From: Bacteroides ovatus
Lineage (GTDB): Bacteria; Bacteroidota; Bacteroidia; Bacteroidales; Bacteroidaceae
Direction: 5' to 3'
DNA length: 64,000 nucleotides
NCBI RefSeq assembly: GCF_001314995.1
Contig: NZ_CP012938.1
Span: 310,001-374,000, forward strand
The notes under the pieces were generated by a model. It made no database searches. It was not told the DNA's origin and saw only the letters and a list, made by a program, of their open reading frames with translations. Position numbers and translations under genes: made by a program. Each line of letters starts with the position of its first letter. Positions within the stretch are counted from its first letter, which is position 1. Below are positions 33,993 to 43,153 of the stretch, piece by piece.

Positions 33993-36023
33993 ATGGTAAA
34001 AAGAATCTTAACAGTTTTATTACTGTTCCCAACGCTGGTGTGTGCTCAAATAAATACGGATCGGGTGATGACTATTGCCCGAAACGCTCTTTATTTTGAG
34101 GACTATGTACTTTCTATTCAGTATTTTAACCAGGTTATTAACGCTAAGCCTTATCTGTATGAACCTTATTTCTTCAGGGCATTGGCCAAACTGAATCTGG
34201 AGGATTTTCAGGGTGCTGAAGCAGACTGTGATGCAGCTATCCAGCGTAATCCATTTGTGGTGGGTGCTTATCAGATTCGTGGTTTGGCAAGGATTCGTCA
34301 GAATAAATTTGATGGAGCGATTGAGGATTATAAGAAAGCGTTGCATTATGATCCGGAGAATATTACCTTATGGCATAATCTGACATTATCTCATATCCAG
34401 AAGAAGGATTATGATGCTGCGAAAGAGGATTTGGAAAGTTTGTTGAAGGTGTCTCCACGTTATACCCGTGCTTATTTGATGAGGGGGGAGGTGTCTTTGC
34501 AACAGAAAGATACAATTGCTGCCTTGAATGACTTCAATAAGGCGCTTGAACTGGATAAATATGATCCGGATGCTTGGGCTGCAAGAGCGATTGTTAAATT
34601 ACAACAGGCTAAGTATGCGGAAGCGGAAGCGGATTTCAACCGTGCTATTCCGTTGAGTGCTAAGAATGCAGGAAATTATATAAACCGTGCATTGGCACGT
34701 TTTCATCAGAATAATTTAAGAGGTGCCATGAGCGATTATGATCTGGCATTGGATATTGACCCGAATAACTTTATCGGTCATTATAATCGCGGATTGTTAC
34801 GTGCACAGGTAGGAGATGATAACCGGGCTATCGAAGACTTCGACTTTGTTATCAAGATGGAGCCGGATAATATGATGGCTGTCTTTAACCGTGGTTTGCT
34901 TCGTGCGCAAACGGGTGATTATCGCGGAGCTATACAAGATTACACAACTGTTATCAATCAGTATCCGAACTTCCTGGCTGGATATTATCAACGTTCGGAA
35001 GCTCGCAGAAAGATTGGAGATAAGAAGGGTGCGGAGCAGGATGAATTTAAAGTCATGAAGGCGCAGATCGACAAGCAGAACGGTGTGACGAATAAGGATG
35101 TAGCACAGAACAAGGATAAGGAAAATGATGAGGAAGGCGGAGAGAAGACCCGTAAGAAATCCGATAAGAATATGAATAACTATCGTAAGATAGTGATTGC
35201 GGATGATTCTGAAGCCGAACAACGCTATACAAGTGATTATCGGGGTCGTGTGCAGGATAAGAACGTAAATATAACGCTGGAACCGATGTTCGCTTTGACT
35301 TATTATGAGAAGATGAGTGACGTGAAACGTTCGGTGAACTTCCACAAATATATTGAAGACTTGAACCGTACGGGTATACTTCCGAAACGTCTTCGTATCA
35401 CAAATATGGAAGCTCCGCTGACGGAAGAACAGGTGAAGGTGCATTTTGCCTTGATTGATACGCACACATCGGCGATTGTGGAAGATGACAAGAATGCTTC
35501 GAAACGTTTTGCCCGTGCGATTGATTTTTATCTGGTGCAGGACTTCTCGAGTGCGGTTTCCGATTTGACCCAGACGATCTTGCTGGATGGTGATTTCTTC
35601 CCGGCATATTTTATGCGTGCGCTGATCCGTTGTAAACAGTTGGAGTATCAGAAGGCTGAACAAGCTGTCGAAACAGATGTTGTTCCGGGTGATAATAAGC
35701 GTAAAGAGATTACCGCAGTAGATTATGAAGTGGTCAGAAAAGACTTGGATAAGGTGATTAATCTGGCTCCGGACTTTGTATACGCATATTATAATCGTGC
35801 TAATGTTTCTGCCATGTTGAAAGATTACCGTGCCGCAATTATCGACTACGATAAGGCGATCGAGCTAAATCCTGATTTTGCGGATGCTTATTTCAACCGT
35901 GGACTGACTCATATTTTCTTAGGAAATAATAAGCTGGGTATTTCAGATTTGAGTAAAGCCGGTGAGTTGGGGATTGTTTCTGCTTATAATGTTATCAAAC
36001 GTTTTACAGATCAATCGGAATAA
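33993..36023 (+). CDS. Exported tetratricopeptide-repeat protein
   Basis: A 676-residue protein with a signal peptide (MVKRILTVLLLFPTLVCAQ) and about ten TPR units. Eight or so lie in residues 25-345 (examples GHYNRGLLRAQVGDDNRAIE and FNRGLLRAQTGDYRGAIQ), and two or three more lie near the end (YYNRANVSAMLKDYRAAI). A charged Lys/Glu/Asn linker (about residues 360-400) separates the blocks, followed by a non-TPR segment. TPR arrays are protein-interaction scaffolds, so it is probably a periplasmic assembly or envelope factor. No catalytic motif is visible. It precedes thrS but has its own spacing and promoter. Confidence 0.85.
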   Translation: MVKRILTVLLLFPTLVCAQINTDRVMTIARNALYFEDYVLSIQYFNQVINAKPYLYEPYFFRALAKLNLEDFQGAEADCDAAIQRNPFVVGAYQIRGLARIRQNKFDGAIEDYKKALHYDPENITLWHNLTLSHIQKKDYDAAKEDLESLLKVSPRYTRAYLMRGEVSLQQKDTIAALNDFNKALELDKYDPDAWAARAIVKLQQAKYAEAEADFNRAIPLSAKNAGNYINRALARFHQNNLRGAMSDYDLALDIDPNNFIGHYNRGLLRAQVGDDNRAIEDFDFVIKMEPDNMMAVFNRGLLRAQTGDYRGAIQDYTTVINQYPNFLAGYYQRSEARRKIGDKKGAEQDEFKVMKAQIDKQNGVTNKDVAQNKDKENDEEGGEKTRKKSDKNMNNYRKIVIADDSEAEQRYTSDYRGRVQDKNVNITLEPMFALTYYEKMSDVKRSVNFHKYIEDLNRTGILPKRLRITNMEAPLTEEQVKVHFALIDTHTSAIVEDDKNASKRFARAIDFYLVQDFSSAVSDLTQTILLDGDFFPAYFMRALIRCKQLEYQKAEQAVETDVVPGDNKRKEITAVDYEVVRKDLDKVINLAPDFVYAYYNRANVSAMLKDYRAAIIDYDKAIELNPDFADAYFNRGLTHIFLGNNKLGISDLSKAGELGIVSAYNVIKRFTDQSE

Positions 36024-36063
36024 CATTTTTTTGATAAAAAATAGAAAACTCAAAAGATTTAGT

Positions 36064-36071
36064 TACTTTTG
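36064..36071 (+). promoter_or_regulatory. -7 element of the thrS-infC-rpmI-rplT operon
   Basis: TACTTTTG is an exact TAnnTTTG located 34 bases before the thrS start. No convincing -33 box is found at 19-21 bases. Confidence 0.45.
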
Positions 36072-36105
36072 CGTTCAAATTGTGAAAATATAACATCATC
36101 ATATT

Positions 36106-38046
36106 ATGATAAAGATAACATTTCCCGATGGCTCCGTTCGTGAGTATAACGAAGGAGTGAACGGTTTACAGATTGCTGAAAGTATCAGCTCGCGTCTGGC
36201 ACAGGAAGTGCTGGCATGTGGCGTGAACGGCGAGACTTATGATTTAGGACGTCCTATTAATGAAGATGCTAATTTTGTTCTTTATAAATGGGATGATGAA
36301 GAAGGTAAGCATGCATTCTGGCATACAAGTGCACACTTGTTGGCGGAAGCTTTGCAGGAACTTTATCCGGGTATCCAGTTTGGTATCGGACCGGCTATTG
36401 AAAACGGATTCTACTATGATGTGGATCCGGGTGAAGCGGTAATTAAAGAAAGCGACCTTCCTGCCATTGAGGCTAAAATGTTGGAACTGGCTGCTAAGAA
36501 AGAAGACGTAGTCAGAAAAAGCATCGCAAAAACGGATGCTCTGAAAATGTTTGGTGATCGTGGCGAAACATATAAATGTGAATTGATTTCTGAACTGGAA
36601 GACGGACACATTACGACTTATACGCAGGGTGCGTTTACTGACCTTTGTCGTGGTCCTCACTTGATGACGACTGCTCCGATCAAGGCTATCAAGTTGACCT
36701 CAGTGGCTGGTGCTTACTGGCGCGGTCATGAAGATCGTAAGATGCTGACCCGTATTTATGGTATCACGTTCCCGAAGAAAAAAATGCTGGATGAATATCT
36801 GGTATTGCTGGAAGAAGCGAAGAAGCGTGATCACCGTAAGATCGGTAAGGAGATGCAGTTGTTTATGTTCTCCGAAACTGTAGGTAAGGGACTTCCTATG
36901 TGGTTGCCGAAAGGTACTGCATTGCGTCTGCGTCTGCAAGAGTTCTTGCGTCGTATTCAGACACGTTACGATTATCAGGAAGTAATCACTCCGCCAATTG
37001 GTAATAAATTGCTGTATGTGACTTCAGGTCACTATGCAAAATATGGTAAGGATGCATTCCAGCCTATTCATACTCCGGAAGAGGGTGAAGAGTATTTCTT
37101 GAAACCAATGAACTGCCCTCACCACTGTGAGATTTACAAGAACTTCCCACGTTCATATAAGGACCTTCCATTGCGTATTGCAGAATTTGGTACGGTTTGT
37201 CGTTATGAACAAAGTGGTGAGTTACATGGTTTAACTCGTGTACGTAGCTTTACACAGGATGATGCGCATATCTTCTGCCGTCCGGAACAAGTGAAAGATG
37301 AATTCCTTCGTGTGATGGATATCATATCTATCGTGTTCCGTTCTATGGATTTCCAGAATTTTGAAGCACAGATATCCTTGCGTGATAAAGTGAACCGTGA
37401 AAAGTACATCGGTAGCGATGATAACTGGGAGAAGGCTGAACAGGCTATTATCGAGGCTTGTGCGGAAAAAGGATTGCCTGCTAAGATTGAGTATGGAGAA
37501 GCAGCTTTCTATGGTCCTAAACTTGACTTTATGGTGAAAGACGCTATCGGTCGTCGTTGGCAGCTGGGTACGATTCAGGTTGACTACAACTTGCCGGAAC
37601 GTTTTGAACTTGAATATATGGGTTCTGACAATCAGAAGCATCGCCCGGTAATGATTCACCGTGCTCCGTTCGGATCAATGGAACGTTTTGTTGCCGTACT
37701 GATTGAACATACTGCCGGTAAATTCCCATTGTGGCTGACACCGGAACAGGTAGTTATTCTGCCAATCAGTGAGAAGTTCAATGAATATGCAGAGCAGGTG
37801 AAGATGTATCTGAAGATACACGAAATCCGTGCGATTGTAGATGATCGTAACGAGAAGATCGGCCGTAAGATTCGTGATAATGAGATGAAACGCATTCCTT
37901 ATATGCTGATTGTCGGCGAAAAAGAAGCAGAAAATGGAGAAGTTTCTGTTCGTAGACAAGGCGAAGGTGACAAAGGAACCATGAAATTTGAAGAATTTGC
38001 TAAAATTTTGAACGAAGAAGTTCAGAATATGATAAATAAATGGTAA
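36106..38046 (+). CDS. thrS: Threonyl-tRNA synthetase
   Basis: A 646-residue class II synthetase with the full domain order. It has an N-terminal TGS domain (residues ~1-60), an editing/SAD domain with [11 protein letters not shown] and CRGPHL, and a catalytic core with [14 protein letters not shown]. Motif 2 is [18 protein letters not shown] and motif 3 is [11 protein letters not shown]. The C-terminal anticodon-binding domain begins [11 protein letters not shown]. It charges tRNA-Thr, one of which is encoded at 49954. It heads the conserved thrS-infC-rpmI-rplT operon. Codon use is core-like. Confidence 0.98.
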   Translation: MIKITFPDGSVREYNEGVNGLQIAESISSRLAQEVLACGVNGETYDLGRPINEDANFVLYKWDDEEGKHAFWHTSAHLLAEALQELYPGIQFGIGPAIENGFYYDVDPGEAVIKESDLPAIEAKMLELAAKKEDVVRKSIAKTDALKMFGDRGETYKCELISELEDGHITTYTQGAFTDLCRGPHLMTTAPIKAIKLTSVAGAYWRGHEDRKMLTRIYGITFPKKKMLDEYLVLLEEAKKRDHRKIGKEMQLFMFSETVGKGLPMWLPKGTALRLRLQEFLRRIQTRYDYQEVITPPIGNKLLYVTSGHYAKYGKDAFQPIHTPEEGEEYFLKPMNCPHHCEIYKNFPRSYKDLPLRIAEFGTVCRYEQSGELHGLTRVRSFTQDDAHIFCRPEQVKDEFLRVMDIISIVFRSMDFQNFEAQISLRDKVNREKYIGSDDNWEKAEQAIIEACAEKGLPAKIEYGEAAFYGPKLDFMVKDAIGRRWQLGTIQVDYNLPERFELEYMGSDNQKHRPVMIHRAPFGSMERFVAVLIEHTAGKFPLWLTPEQVVILPISEKFNEYAEQVKMYLKIHEIRAIVDDRNEKIGRKIRDNEMKRIPYMLIVGEKEAENGEVSVRRQGEGDKGTMKFEEFAKILNEEVQNMINKW

Positions 38047-38118
38047 CTTTGCAGCCGTTTCAGAATAAAATATTTAGTATAACAATAAAAAGATCAAACT
38101 AGGAAGTAAACGTTTTTA

Positions 38119-38730
38119 ATGAAGAATGACACTCTAAAAGGGCAATACAGAATCAATGAACAGATTCGTGCCAAGGAAGTTCGCATAGTAAGCGATGATA
38201 TTGAACCGAAAGTATATCCAATCTTTCAGGCTCTGAAAATGGCTGAAGAGAGAGAATTGGATTTAGTGGAAATTTCTCCTAATGCTCAACCCCCTGTTTG
38301 TCGTATTATTGATTATTCTAAATTTCTTTATCAATTAAAGAAACGCCAGAAGGAACAGAAAGCGAAGCAGGTTAAGGTTAATGTGAAGGAAATCCGTTTC
38401 GGACCCCAGACAGACGACCATGATTACAACTTTAAGTTGAAGCATGCTAAAGGATTTTTGGAAGATGGCGATAAGGTGAAGGCTTATGTATTCTTTAAAG
38501 GTCGTTCCATCCTTTTCAAGGAGCAAGGTGAAGTGCTTTTGCTTCGTTTTGCAAATGACCTGGAAGACTACGCTAAAGTAGATCAAATGCCGATACTGGA
38601 AGGTAAGCGCATGACTATTCAGCTTTCTCCGAAAAAGAAAGAAGCTTCTAAAAAGCCGGCAACAGCTGGAACACCGAAACCTGCTGCTCCTGCACAAAAA
38701 GCAGAGAAGCCGGAAAAGGGCGAAGAATAA
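38119..38730 (+). CDS. infC: Translation initiation factor IF-3
   Basis: A 203-residue IF-3. The N-domain starts [15 protein letters not shown] and contains [20 protein letters not shown], the family signature. The C-domain has [20 protein letters not shown] and [16 protein letters not shown] low-complexity Lys/Ala/Pro tail of about 35 residues follows, as in other Bacteroidetes IF-3 proteins. The start is ATG, not the rare AUU used for autoregulation in E. coli, so that control mechanism is absent. It stands 72 bases after thrS and before rpmI. Confidence 0.97.
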   Translation: MKNDTLKGQYRINEQIRAKEVRIVSDDIEPKVYPIFQALKMAEERELDLVEISPNAQPPVCRIIDYSKFLYQLKKRQKEQKAKQVKVNVKEIRFGPQTDDHDYNFKLKHAKGFLEDGDKVKAYVFFKGRSILFKEQGEVLLLRFANDLEDYAKVDQMPILEGKRMTIQLSPKKKEASKKPATAGTPKPAAPAQKAEKPEKGEE

Positions 38731-38798
38731 GAAAGGATGCGTAACGCGCAGGTATAGTGCGTTGCCATTATATATTTAATAATTTAAAAACAAGTAAG

Positions 38799-38996
38799 AT
38801 GCCAAAGATGAAGACTAACTCCGGTTCTAAAAAAAGGTTTACCCTTACCGGAACAGGTAAAATCAAAAGAAAGCACGCTTTTCACAGTCACATTTTGACT
38901 AAGAAATCCAAGAAGAGAAAAAGAAATCTGTGCTACTCTACAACTGTTGATACAACAAATGTAAGCCAGGTTAAGGAACTCTTAGCAATGAAGTAA
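38799..38996 (+). CDS. rpmI: 50S ribosomal protein L35
   Basis: A 65-residue basic ribosomal protein. [20 protein letters not shown] and the following [20 protein letters not shown] are the standard L35 sequence. The frame is open for 14 codons upstream, but only the ATG at 38799 gives the conserved N-terminus. It lies between infC and rplT in the usual order. Confidence 0.97.
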   Translation: MPKMKTNSGSKKRFTLTGTGKIKRKHAFHSHILTKKSKKRKRNLCYSTTVDTTNVSQVKELLAMK

Positions 38997-39094
38997 TCAA
39001 AAGCGTAAAAGTATTATTAAAGTATTAACCGAATGCATTAGCCTGAAGTTCGCTGCGTGAAGTAGCGGCGCTAACATTCAAAAAAAGTAAAACT

Positions 39095-39445
39095 ATGCCA
39101 AGATCAGTAAATCATGTTGCTTCAAAAGCAAGAAGAAAGAAAATTTTGAAATTGACCAGAGGTTACTTTGGTGCAAGAAAAAATGTATGGACCGTAGCTA
39201 AAAACACTTGGGAAAAGGGTTTGACTTACGCGTTCCGTGACCGTAGAAATAAGAAAAGAAACTTCCGCGCTCTTTGGATACAACGTATCAACGCTGCTGC
39301 ACGTCTTGAAGGAATGTCTTATTCTAAATTGATGGGCGGTCTGCACAAAGCCGGTATTGAAATAAACCGTAAGGTTTTGGCTGATTTAGCTATGAATCAC
39401 CCGGAAGCTTTCAAAGCTGTAGTTGCTAAAGCTAAAGCTGCTTAA
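39095..39445 (+). CDS. rplT: 50S ribosomal protein L20
   Basis: A 116-residue L20. [20 protein letters not shown] and [20 protein letters not shown] are diagnostic blocks. It binds 23S rRNA early in 50S assembly. In other bacteria L20 represses its own operon by binding an mRNA structure. The 98-base spacer from rpmI contains a small hairpin (CGCTGC pairing with GTAGCG near 39050-39066) that could play such a role; this is speculative. The gene ends before a strong terminator at 39469. Confidence 0.97.
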   Translation: MPRSVNHVASKARRKKILKLTRGYFGARKNVWTVAKNTWEKGLTYAFRDRRNKKRNFRALWIQRINAAARLEGMSYSKLMGGLHKAGIEINRKVLADLAMNHPEAFKAVVAKAKAA

Positions 39446-39468
39446 GCATCAATAGTTTACGAGTTACA

Positions 39469-39508
39469 AAGTGTCAGTTACTAAGCTAGTAACTGACACT
39501 TTTCTTTT
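39469..39508 (+). terminator. Terminator of the thrS-rplT operon
   Basis: A near-perfect hairpin of about 13 bp (AGTGTCAGTTACT with AGTAACTGACACT, five-base loop) is followed by TTTTCTTTTG. Strong operon end. Confidence 0.88.
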
Positions 39509-39568
39509 GTTAGGTGGATAAAAGGGAGTGAAAAAAATGTTAGTAGGTAAACAAATTCCTTTTTTTTT

Positions 39569-39600
39569 CTTGTTAGTCTCATAGATTCTTATTACATTTG
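39569..39600 (+). promoter_or_regulatory. Promoter of the structured RNA after rplT
   Basis: TACATTTG at 39593-39600 is an exact -7 element, and CTTG at 39569-39572 is a close match to the -33 box with a 20-base spacer. It lies after the rplT operon terminator and points at the RNA beginning near 39607. Confidence 0.65.
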
Positions 39601-39606
39601 TGATAC

Positions 39607-39793
39607 AAAAATATTAGCCGTATCGACTGGATCGGGAAACTCTTCAAATTAATCTGATGCACCGAGAAAGCTTCGTTCTTCAATGGCGGGCCACATCCTT
39701 CGGGACAGCTTTAAGCCGGTGGATTACAAAGAGGGCGAGCGCTCAAATCTTGTTCTATCAGAGTTTCATCACATCGTCGATGCGGCTTTTTTT
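39607..39793 (+). ncRNA. ssrS: Structured RNA, probable Bacteroidales-1/6S RNA
   Basis: About 187 bases with no conserved ORF, richer in G+C than its surroundings, between its own promoter and a T-run. The ends pair: AGCCGTATCGAC (39616-39627) with GTCGATGCGGCT (39776-39787), 12 bp with one G-U, directly followed by seven T residues. Inside, GAAACTCT (39636-39643) pairs with AGAGTTTC (39760-39767), CACCG (39660-39664) with CGGTG (39717-39721), and AAAGCT (39667-39672) with AGCTTT (39707-39712). A rod of nested stems with a closing stem and internal bulges is the 6S architecture. The Bacteroidales-1 motif, later assigned to 6S, is described downstream of L20 genes, as here. 6S RNA sequesters RNA polymerase holoenzyme. 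Confidence 0.72.
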
Positions 39794-39805
39794 ATATACT
39801 TTTCT

Positions 39806-40567
39806 ATGATATTTTATTTCTCCGGTACAGGTAATTCTAAGTGGATTGCAAATCAGCTTTCCAAAGAGCAAAAAGAAGAGTTGGTTTTTATTCCTGATGC
39901 GCTAAAGAATGGAGCATTGGAGTTTAGTTTGCAGGCAGATGAAAAGATCGGCTTTGTATTTCCTATCTATTCGTGGGGACCTCCTGAAATTGTACTTAAT
40001 TTTATTCGGCAACTCTCTTTAAAGGGGTATAAAAGACAATATTTGTTTTTTGTTTGTTCCTGTGGGGATGATACCGGGCTTACGCAGCAGGTGCTGGAGA
40101 AGGCTTTGAGTCATAAAGGCTGGAAGTGTCATGCAGGCTTTTCTGTGACTATGCCCAATAATTATGTATTGCTTCCCGGTTTTGACGTAGATAAGAAAGA
40201 ATTGGAGGAGAAAAAACTGGCAGATGCTATTCCGACTCTCAATCAAATAAATGCTTCAATAAGTAGGAGAGAGGAGTTGTTTCTTTGTCATGAAGGGAGT
40301 ATTCCTTTTATTAAGACGAGGATTATCAATCCTTTATTTAATCGCTTTCAGATGTCTCCCGGGAATTTTTATACTACGGATGCTTGTATTGGATGTAAGC
40401 GTTGTGAGAAGAGTTGTCCGGTAGGGAATATTATGATGATGGGCAGAAAGCCTGTTTGGGGGATGGATTGCACCTCATGCCTGGCATGTTATCATGTTTG
40501 TCCGCAACATGCGGTGCAATATGGGAAAAGAACGAAAGATAAAGGGCAGTATTTCAATCCTAATTAA
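39806..40567 (+). CDS. EFR1-type flavodoxin/ferredoxin fusion protein
   Basis: A 253-residue protein. The N-terminal flavodoxin-like domain starts MIFYFSGTGNSKWIA with the FMN phosphate loop SGTGNSK, followed by FVFPIYSWGPPEIV. The C-terminal part has two [4Fe-4S] motifs, CIGCKRCEKSCP and CTSCLACYHVCP. EFR1-family proteins are presumed electron-transfer adaptors; partners here are unknown. The frame is open to 39683, but that extension would be read through the structured RNA and is not family-like, so the ATG at 39806 is chosen. Its stop codon lies in a short tandem repeat shared with the convergent xpt gene. Confidence 0.85.
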   Translation: MIFYFSGTGNSKWIANQLSKEQKEELVFIPDALKNGALEFSLQADEKIGFVFPIYSWGPPEIVLNFIRQLSLKGYKRQYLFFVCSCGDDTGLTQQVLEKALSHKGWKCHAGFSVTMPNNYVLLPGFDVDKKELEEKKLADAIPTLNQINASISRREELFLCHEGSIPFIKTRIINPLFNRFQMSPGNFYTTDACIGCKRCEKSCPVGNIMMMGRKPVWGMDCTSCLACYHVCPQHAVQYGKRTKDKGQYFNPN

Positions 40568-40591
40568 TCTACTCGCCAATTAATCTACTCG
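40562..40591. repeat. 16-base tandem duplication over two convergent stop codons
   Basis: AATTAATCTACTCG occurs at 40562-40575 and again at 40578-40591 (period 16). The first copy contains the EFR1 stop and the second contains the reversed xpt stop codon at 40585-40587. Confidence 0.8.
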
Positions 40592-41157
40592 TCTTTGATT
40601 TTAATGCAGCAATTGGATAAGTCTTCAATGATAGCCAGGCTTTCTACTCTGACGCTTTGCTCCTCAAGTTTTTTACGCCCATTTTGAAAGGCTTTTTCAA
40701 TAATGAATCCCATTCCTACCAAGTTTGCTCCGGATTGCTTGATGAGGTCGATAATGCCTAATGCGGCATTGCCATACGCGAGGAAGTCATCCACGAAAAG
40801 AACATTGTCATTTGGAGTGAGGAAATCGGCACTGATAACGACTTCATAATCACGATCTTTAGTGAATGAGTGCACAGTGGTGCTTAGTGCATTCTGGATG
40901 GTTTTAGGAGACTTCTTCTTTGCAAATACAACTGGTAAATCCATCAGGTAGCCTGTCATGATAGCAGGGGCGATGCCGCTGGCTTCGATTGTCATAATCT
41001 TATTTACGTTTGTGGCTGCAAAACGGCGGACAAACTCAACTCCGATTGATTTCATCAGGACAGGGTCCATTTGATGATTAATAAAACCGTCTACTTTCAG
41101 GATACCTCCTTCGTAGCACTTTCCGTCTTGCAGAATTCTTTTTTTAAGTAATTGCAT
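40585..41157 (-). CDS. xpt: Xanthine phosphoribosyltransferase
   Basis: A 190-residue purine salvage enzyme. The PRPP-binding motif is [17 protein letters not shown], and [20 protein letters not shown] with [11 protein letters not shown] is the typical Xpt start. [14 protein letters not shown] and [11 protein letters not shown] are further family blocks. It converts xanthine and PRPP to XMP. It is on the minus strand downstream of paaK, with an 89-base spacer holding a strong hairpin (41180-41232). The length equals that of B. subtilis Xpt within a few residues. Confidence 0.94.
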   Translation of the reverse strand: MQLLKKRILQDGKCYEGGILKVDGFINHQMDPVLMKSIGVEFVRRFAATNVNKIMTIEASGIAPAIMTGYLMDLPVVFAKKKSPKTIQNALSTTVHSFTKDRDYEVVISADFLTPNDNVLFVDDFLAYGNAALGIIDLIKQSGANLVGMGFIIEKAFQNGRKKLEEQSVRVESLAIIEDLSNCCIKIKDE

Positions 41158-41179
41158 GCTGTATGATATTAATTAAATA

Positions 41180-41232
41180 ATGTGCTAATATTCCATTCCG
41201 CATGGTGAACAGCGGTCGGTATATTAGCACAT
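41180..41232 (-). promoter_or_regulatory. Hairpin in the xpt 5' leader
   Basis: On the transcribed (minus) strand a perfect 12-bp stem (plus-strand ATGTGCTAATAT at 41180-41191 and ATATTAGCACAT at 41221-41232) encloses 29 bases with an inner CCGC/GCGG hairpin. It sits 23 bases before the xpt start. It has no T-run on the transcribed side, so it is unlikely to be a simple terminator; a leader control element or mRNA processing site is possible. Confidence 0.6.
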
Positions 41233-41246
41233 GGAAATTTGAATTG

Positions 41247-42554
41247 TTACTTGTTGTCTCTTAAGTCTTTTACTCGGACGGCTTTTCCTTCGCTTTGCGG
41301 GAGAGAGCCTTTTTTTACCAGTTTAACTTTGGGAGTCACCAATATTTCATCCTTTAATTGGCGGGTTATATCCTTGCGGATCTTCTCCAGTTCAATATAA
41401 TTGTCAGTGGAAAGGTCGCTTAATTCTACTTCGACGATCATCTCGTCTTGGTTGTTGACTGTTTCCAGTGTAATCAGGTAATTGCTGCCTAATTCGGGAA
41501 ATTGTACGAGTATCTTTTCTACTTGCATCGGGAAGATATTTACTCCCTTGATAATGAACATATCATCACTGCGTCCCTTGATACGATCAATACGGATGTG
41601 CGTGCGGCCGCAGGGGCATTTTCCCGGAAGAATACGGGTTAAGTCACGGGTGCGATAGCGGATTAACGGCATCATCTCCCGGTCGAGAGTCGTAAGTACT
41701 AATTCTCCGATTTCTCCTTCCTGAACGGGTTCTCCTGTTTCCGGATCGATAATTTCTACCAGATAACAGTCTTCCCAGAAGTGCATTCCGTTTTGTTCCT
41801 GACATTCGAAAGCAACACCGGGACCGTTCATTTCTGTCATACCGAAGCTGTTGTATGCTTTTACGCCCAGCATCTTTTCTATTTTCCGGCGTTGTTCGTC
41901 GGTGTGAGGTTCAGCACCGATAACCAGCGTTTTCAGTGTGGTTCCTTTGGGATCAAGGCCTTCTTCCTGAAAGACTTCGGCAAGGCGGATGGCATAGCTG
42001 GGGATAGCATGTAAAGCGGTAGTCTTGAAGTCGTTGATGAATTTAATCTGTCGTTTACTGTTTCCGGCTGCGGCAGGGACTGTCAGACAGCCCAGGCGTT
42101 CTGCACCGTATTGGAAGCCTAACCCTCCTGTAAACATACCGTATCCGGAGCTGTTTTGGAAGACGTCGGTCTTGCGTATTCCTACTGCGTACAGGCAACG
42201 GGCTACCAGGTTGGCCCAGGAGTCGAGATCGTGCTGTGAATGAACAATAACTGTCGGGTTTCCGGTAGTACCACTAGAAGAGTGAATACGTACACCATCA
42301 TTGCTCATATCACCTGCTACCAGCCCGAAAGGATAGTGGGCACGCATATCGGCTTTGGTAGTAAAGGGCAATTTGCGGATATCGTCTAATGATTGTATGC
42401 TATCTGCAGTGATGCCATGTTTGCTGAAAACTTCTTTGTAATATGGGGAGTTTGCAGCTATATTGATTGTTTTCTTAAGCCGTCGAAGTTGTAATTCCTG
42501 CAACTTCTCCCGGCTCATGGTTTCTAGTTCTTCTTCCCAATATTGTGTATTCAT
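41247..42554 (-). CDS. paaK: Phenylacetate-CoA ligase (AMP-forming)
   Basis: A 435-residue adenylate-forming enzyme. IHSSSGTTGNPTVIVHS is the P-loop-like A3 motif, YNSFGMTEMNGPGVAFEC the A5 motif, and GELVLTTL with LIRYRTRDLT the later motifs. The C-terminal domain ends KLVKKGSLPQSEGKAVRV with the catalytic lysine region. It interconverts aryl acetates and their CoA thioesters with ATP. Next to the indolepyruvate oxidoreductase genes iorA and iorB, it would run in the ATP-forming direction, releasing phenylacetate or indoleacetate from the CoA ester. It starts 14 bases after iorB. Confidence 0.93.
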   Translation of the reverse strand: MNTQYWEEELETMSREKLQELQLRRLKKTINIAANSPYYKEVFSKHGITADSIQSLDDIRKLPFTTKADMRAHYPFGLVAGDMSNDGVRIHSSSGTTGNPTVIVHSQHDLDSWANLVARCLYAVGIRKTDVFQNSSGYGMFTGGLGFQYGAERLGCLTVPAAAGNSKRQIKFINDFKTTALHAIPSYAIRLAEVFQEEGLDPKGTTLKTLVIGAEPHTDEQRRKIEKMLGVKAYNSFGMTEMNGPGVAFECQEQNGMHFWEDCYLVEIIDPETGEPVQEGEIGELVLTTLDREMMPLIRYRTRDLTRILPGKCPCGRTHIRIDRIKGRSDDMFIIKGVNIFPMQVEKILVQFPELGSNYLITLETVNNQDEMIVEVELSDLSTDNYIELEKIRKDITRQLKDEILVTPKVKLVKKGSLPQSEGKAVRVKDLRDNK

Positions 42555-42568
42555 GATAATGTCTGTTA

Positions 42569-43150
42569 TTACATTAGCTTTTCTGCAATTTCCTTGCCGG
42601 CGGCCAATGCTTTAAGATTCATTTCTACAATTGCTTCTCCCTTGCGCAGGAAGATTTCACGGATGCTGTCTTGTACTTTTTCGTAGTCGATGTCAAGGAA
42701 TGGAATGGTTGCTCCCAGTAAGACTATGTTGGCAACGCGGGCGGAGCCTACTTCTTTGGCTACTTTGTCTACGTTCAACACAATTTTGTGAGGCAGCTTA
42801 TTGATTTCTGCCATTACTTTGTCTGCTTCCGGATAATTGGGGATATTGACAAACGGAGTTTCGTTAGTCACTAACCAACCGTTAGGGCTAAGATAGGGGA
42901 GGTAGCGCAATCCTTCCATGGGTTCCAATGAAATGATAAGGTCGCATTTACCTGATGGGATCAAGTCTGAAGCAATCGGCTGGTCGCTGATACGGAGGTT
43001 GGATTGAACATCTCCTCCGCGTTGGCTCATTCCGTGCACTTCTGCTTGTTTCATATATAATCCTTCTTTCAAGGCAGCTTTGCCGATCACTGTAGCAATA
43101 GACAGAATTCCCTGTCCACCGACTCCTGATAATATAATGTCTTTCTTCAT
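42569..43150 (-). CDS. iorB: Indolepyruvate:ferredoxin oxidoreductase, beta subunit
   Basis: A 193-residue gamma-type subunit of the 2-oxoacid:ferredoxin oxidoreductase family. The start, DIILSGVGGQGILSIATVIG, is the GGQG motif of the POR gamma domain, and EVHGMSQRGGDVQSNLRI is the conserved second block. With IorA it oxidatively decarboxylates aryl pyruvates to aryl-acetyl-CoA, CO2 and reduced ferredoxin. It lies three bases after iorA on the minus strand. No odd features. Confidence 0.94.
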   Translation of the reverse strand: MKKDIILSGVGGQGILSIATVIGKAALKEGLYMKQAEVHGMSQRGGDVQSNLRISDQPIASDLIPSGKCDLIISLEPMEGLRYLPYLSPNGWLVTNETPFVNIPNYPEADKVMAEINKLPHKIVLNVDKVAKEVGSARVANIVLLGATIPFLDIDYEKVQDSIREIFLRKGEAIVEMNLKALAAGKEIAEKLM

Positions 43151-43153
43151 GGC

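Noticed and set aside
34797..35663. Long minus-strand ORF opposite the TPR gene
   Set aside because: Antisense shadow of repeated TPR codons; no signal of coding on that strand.
39683..39805. 41-residue N-terminal extension of the EFR1 protein
   Set aside because: It is translated from the structured RNA region, and the flavodoxin strand begins at 39806.
41158..41246. Purine riboswitch before xpt
   Set aside because: The conserved three-way junction and loop-loop sequences are absent; only a single long hairpin is seen.
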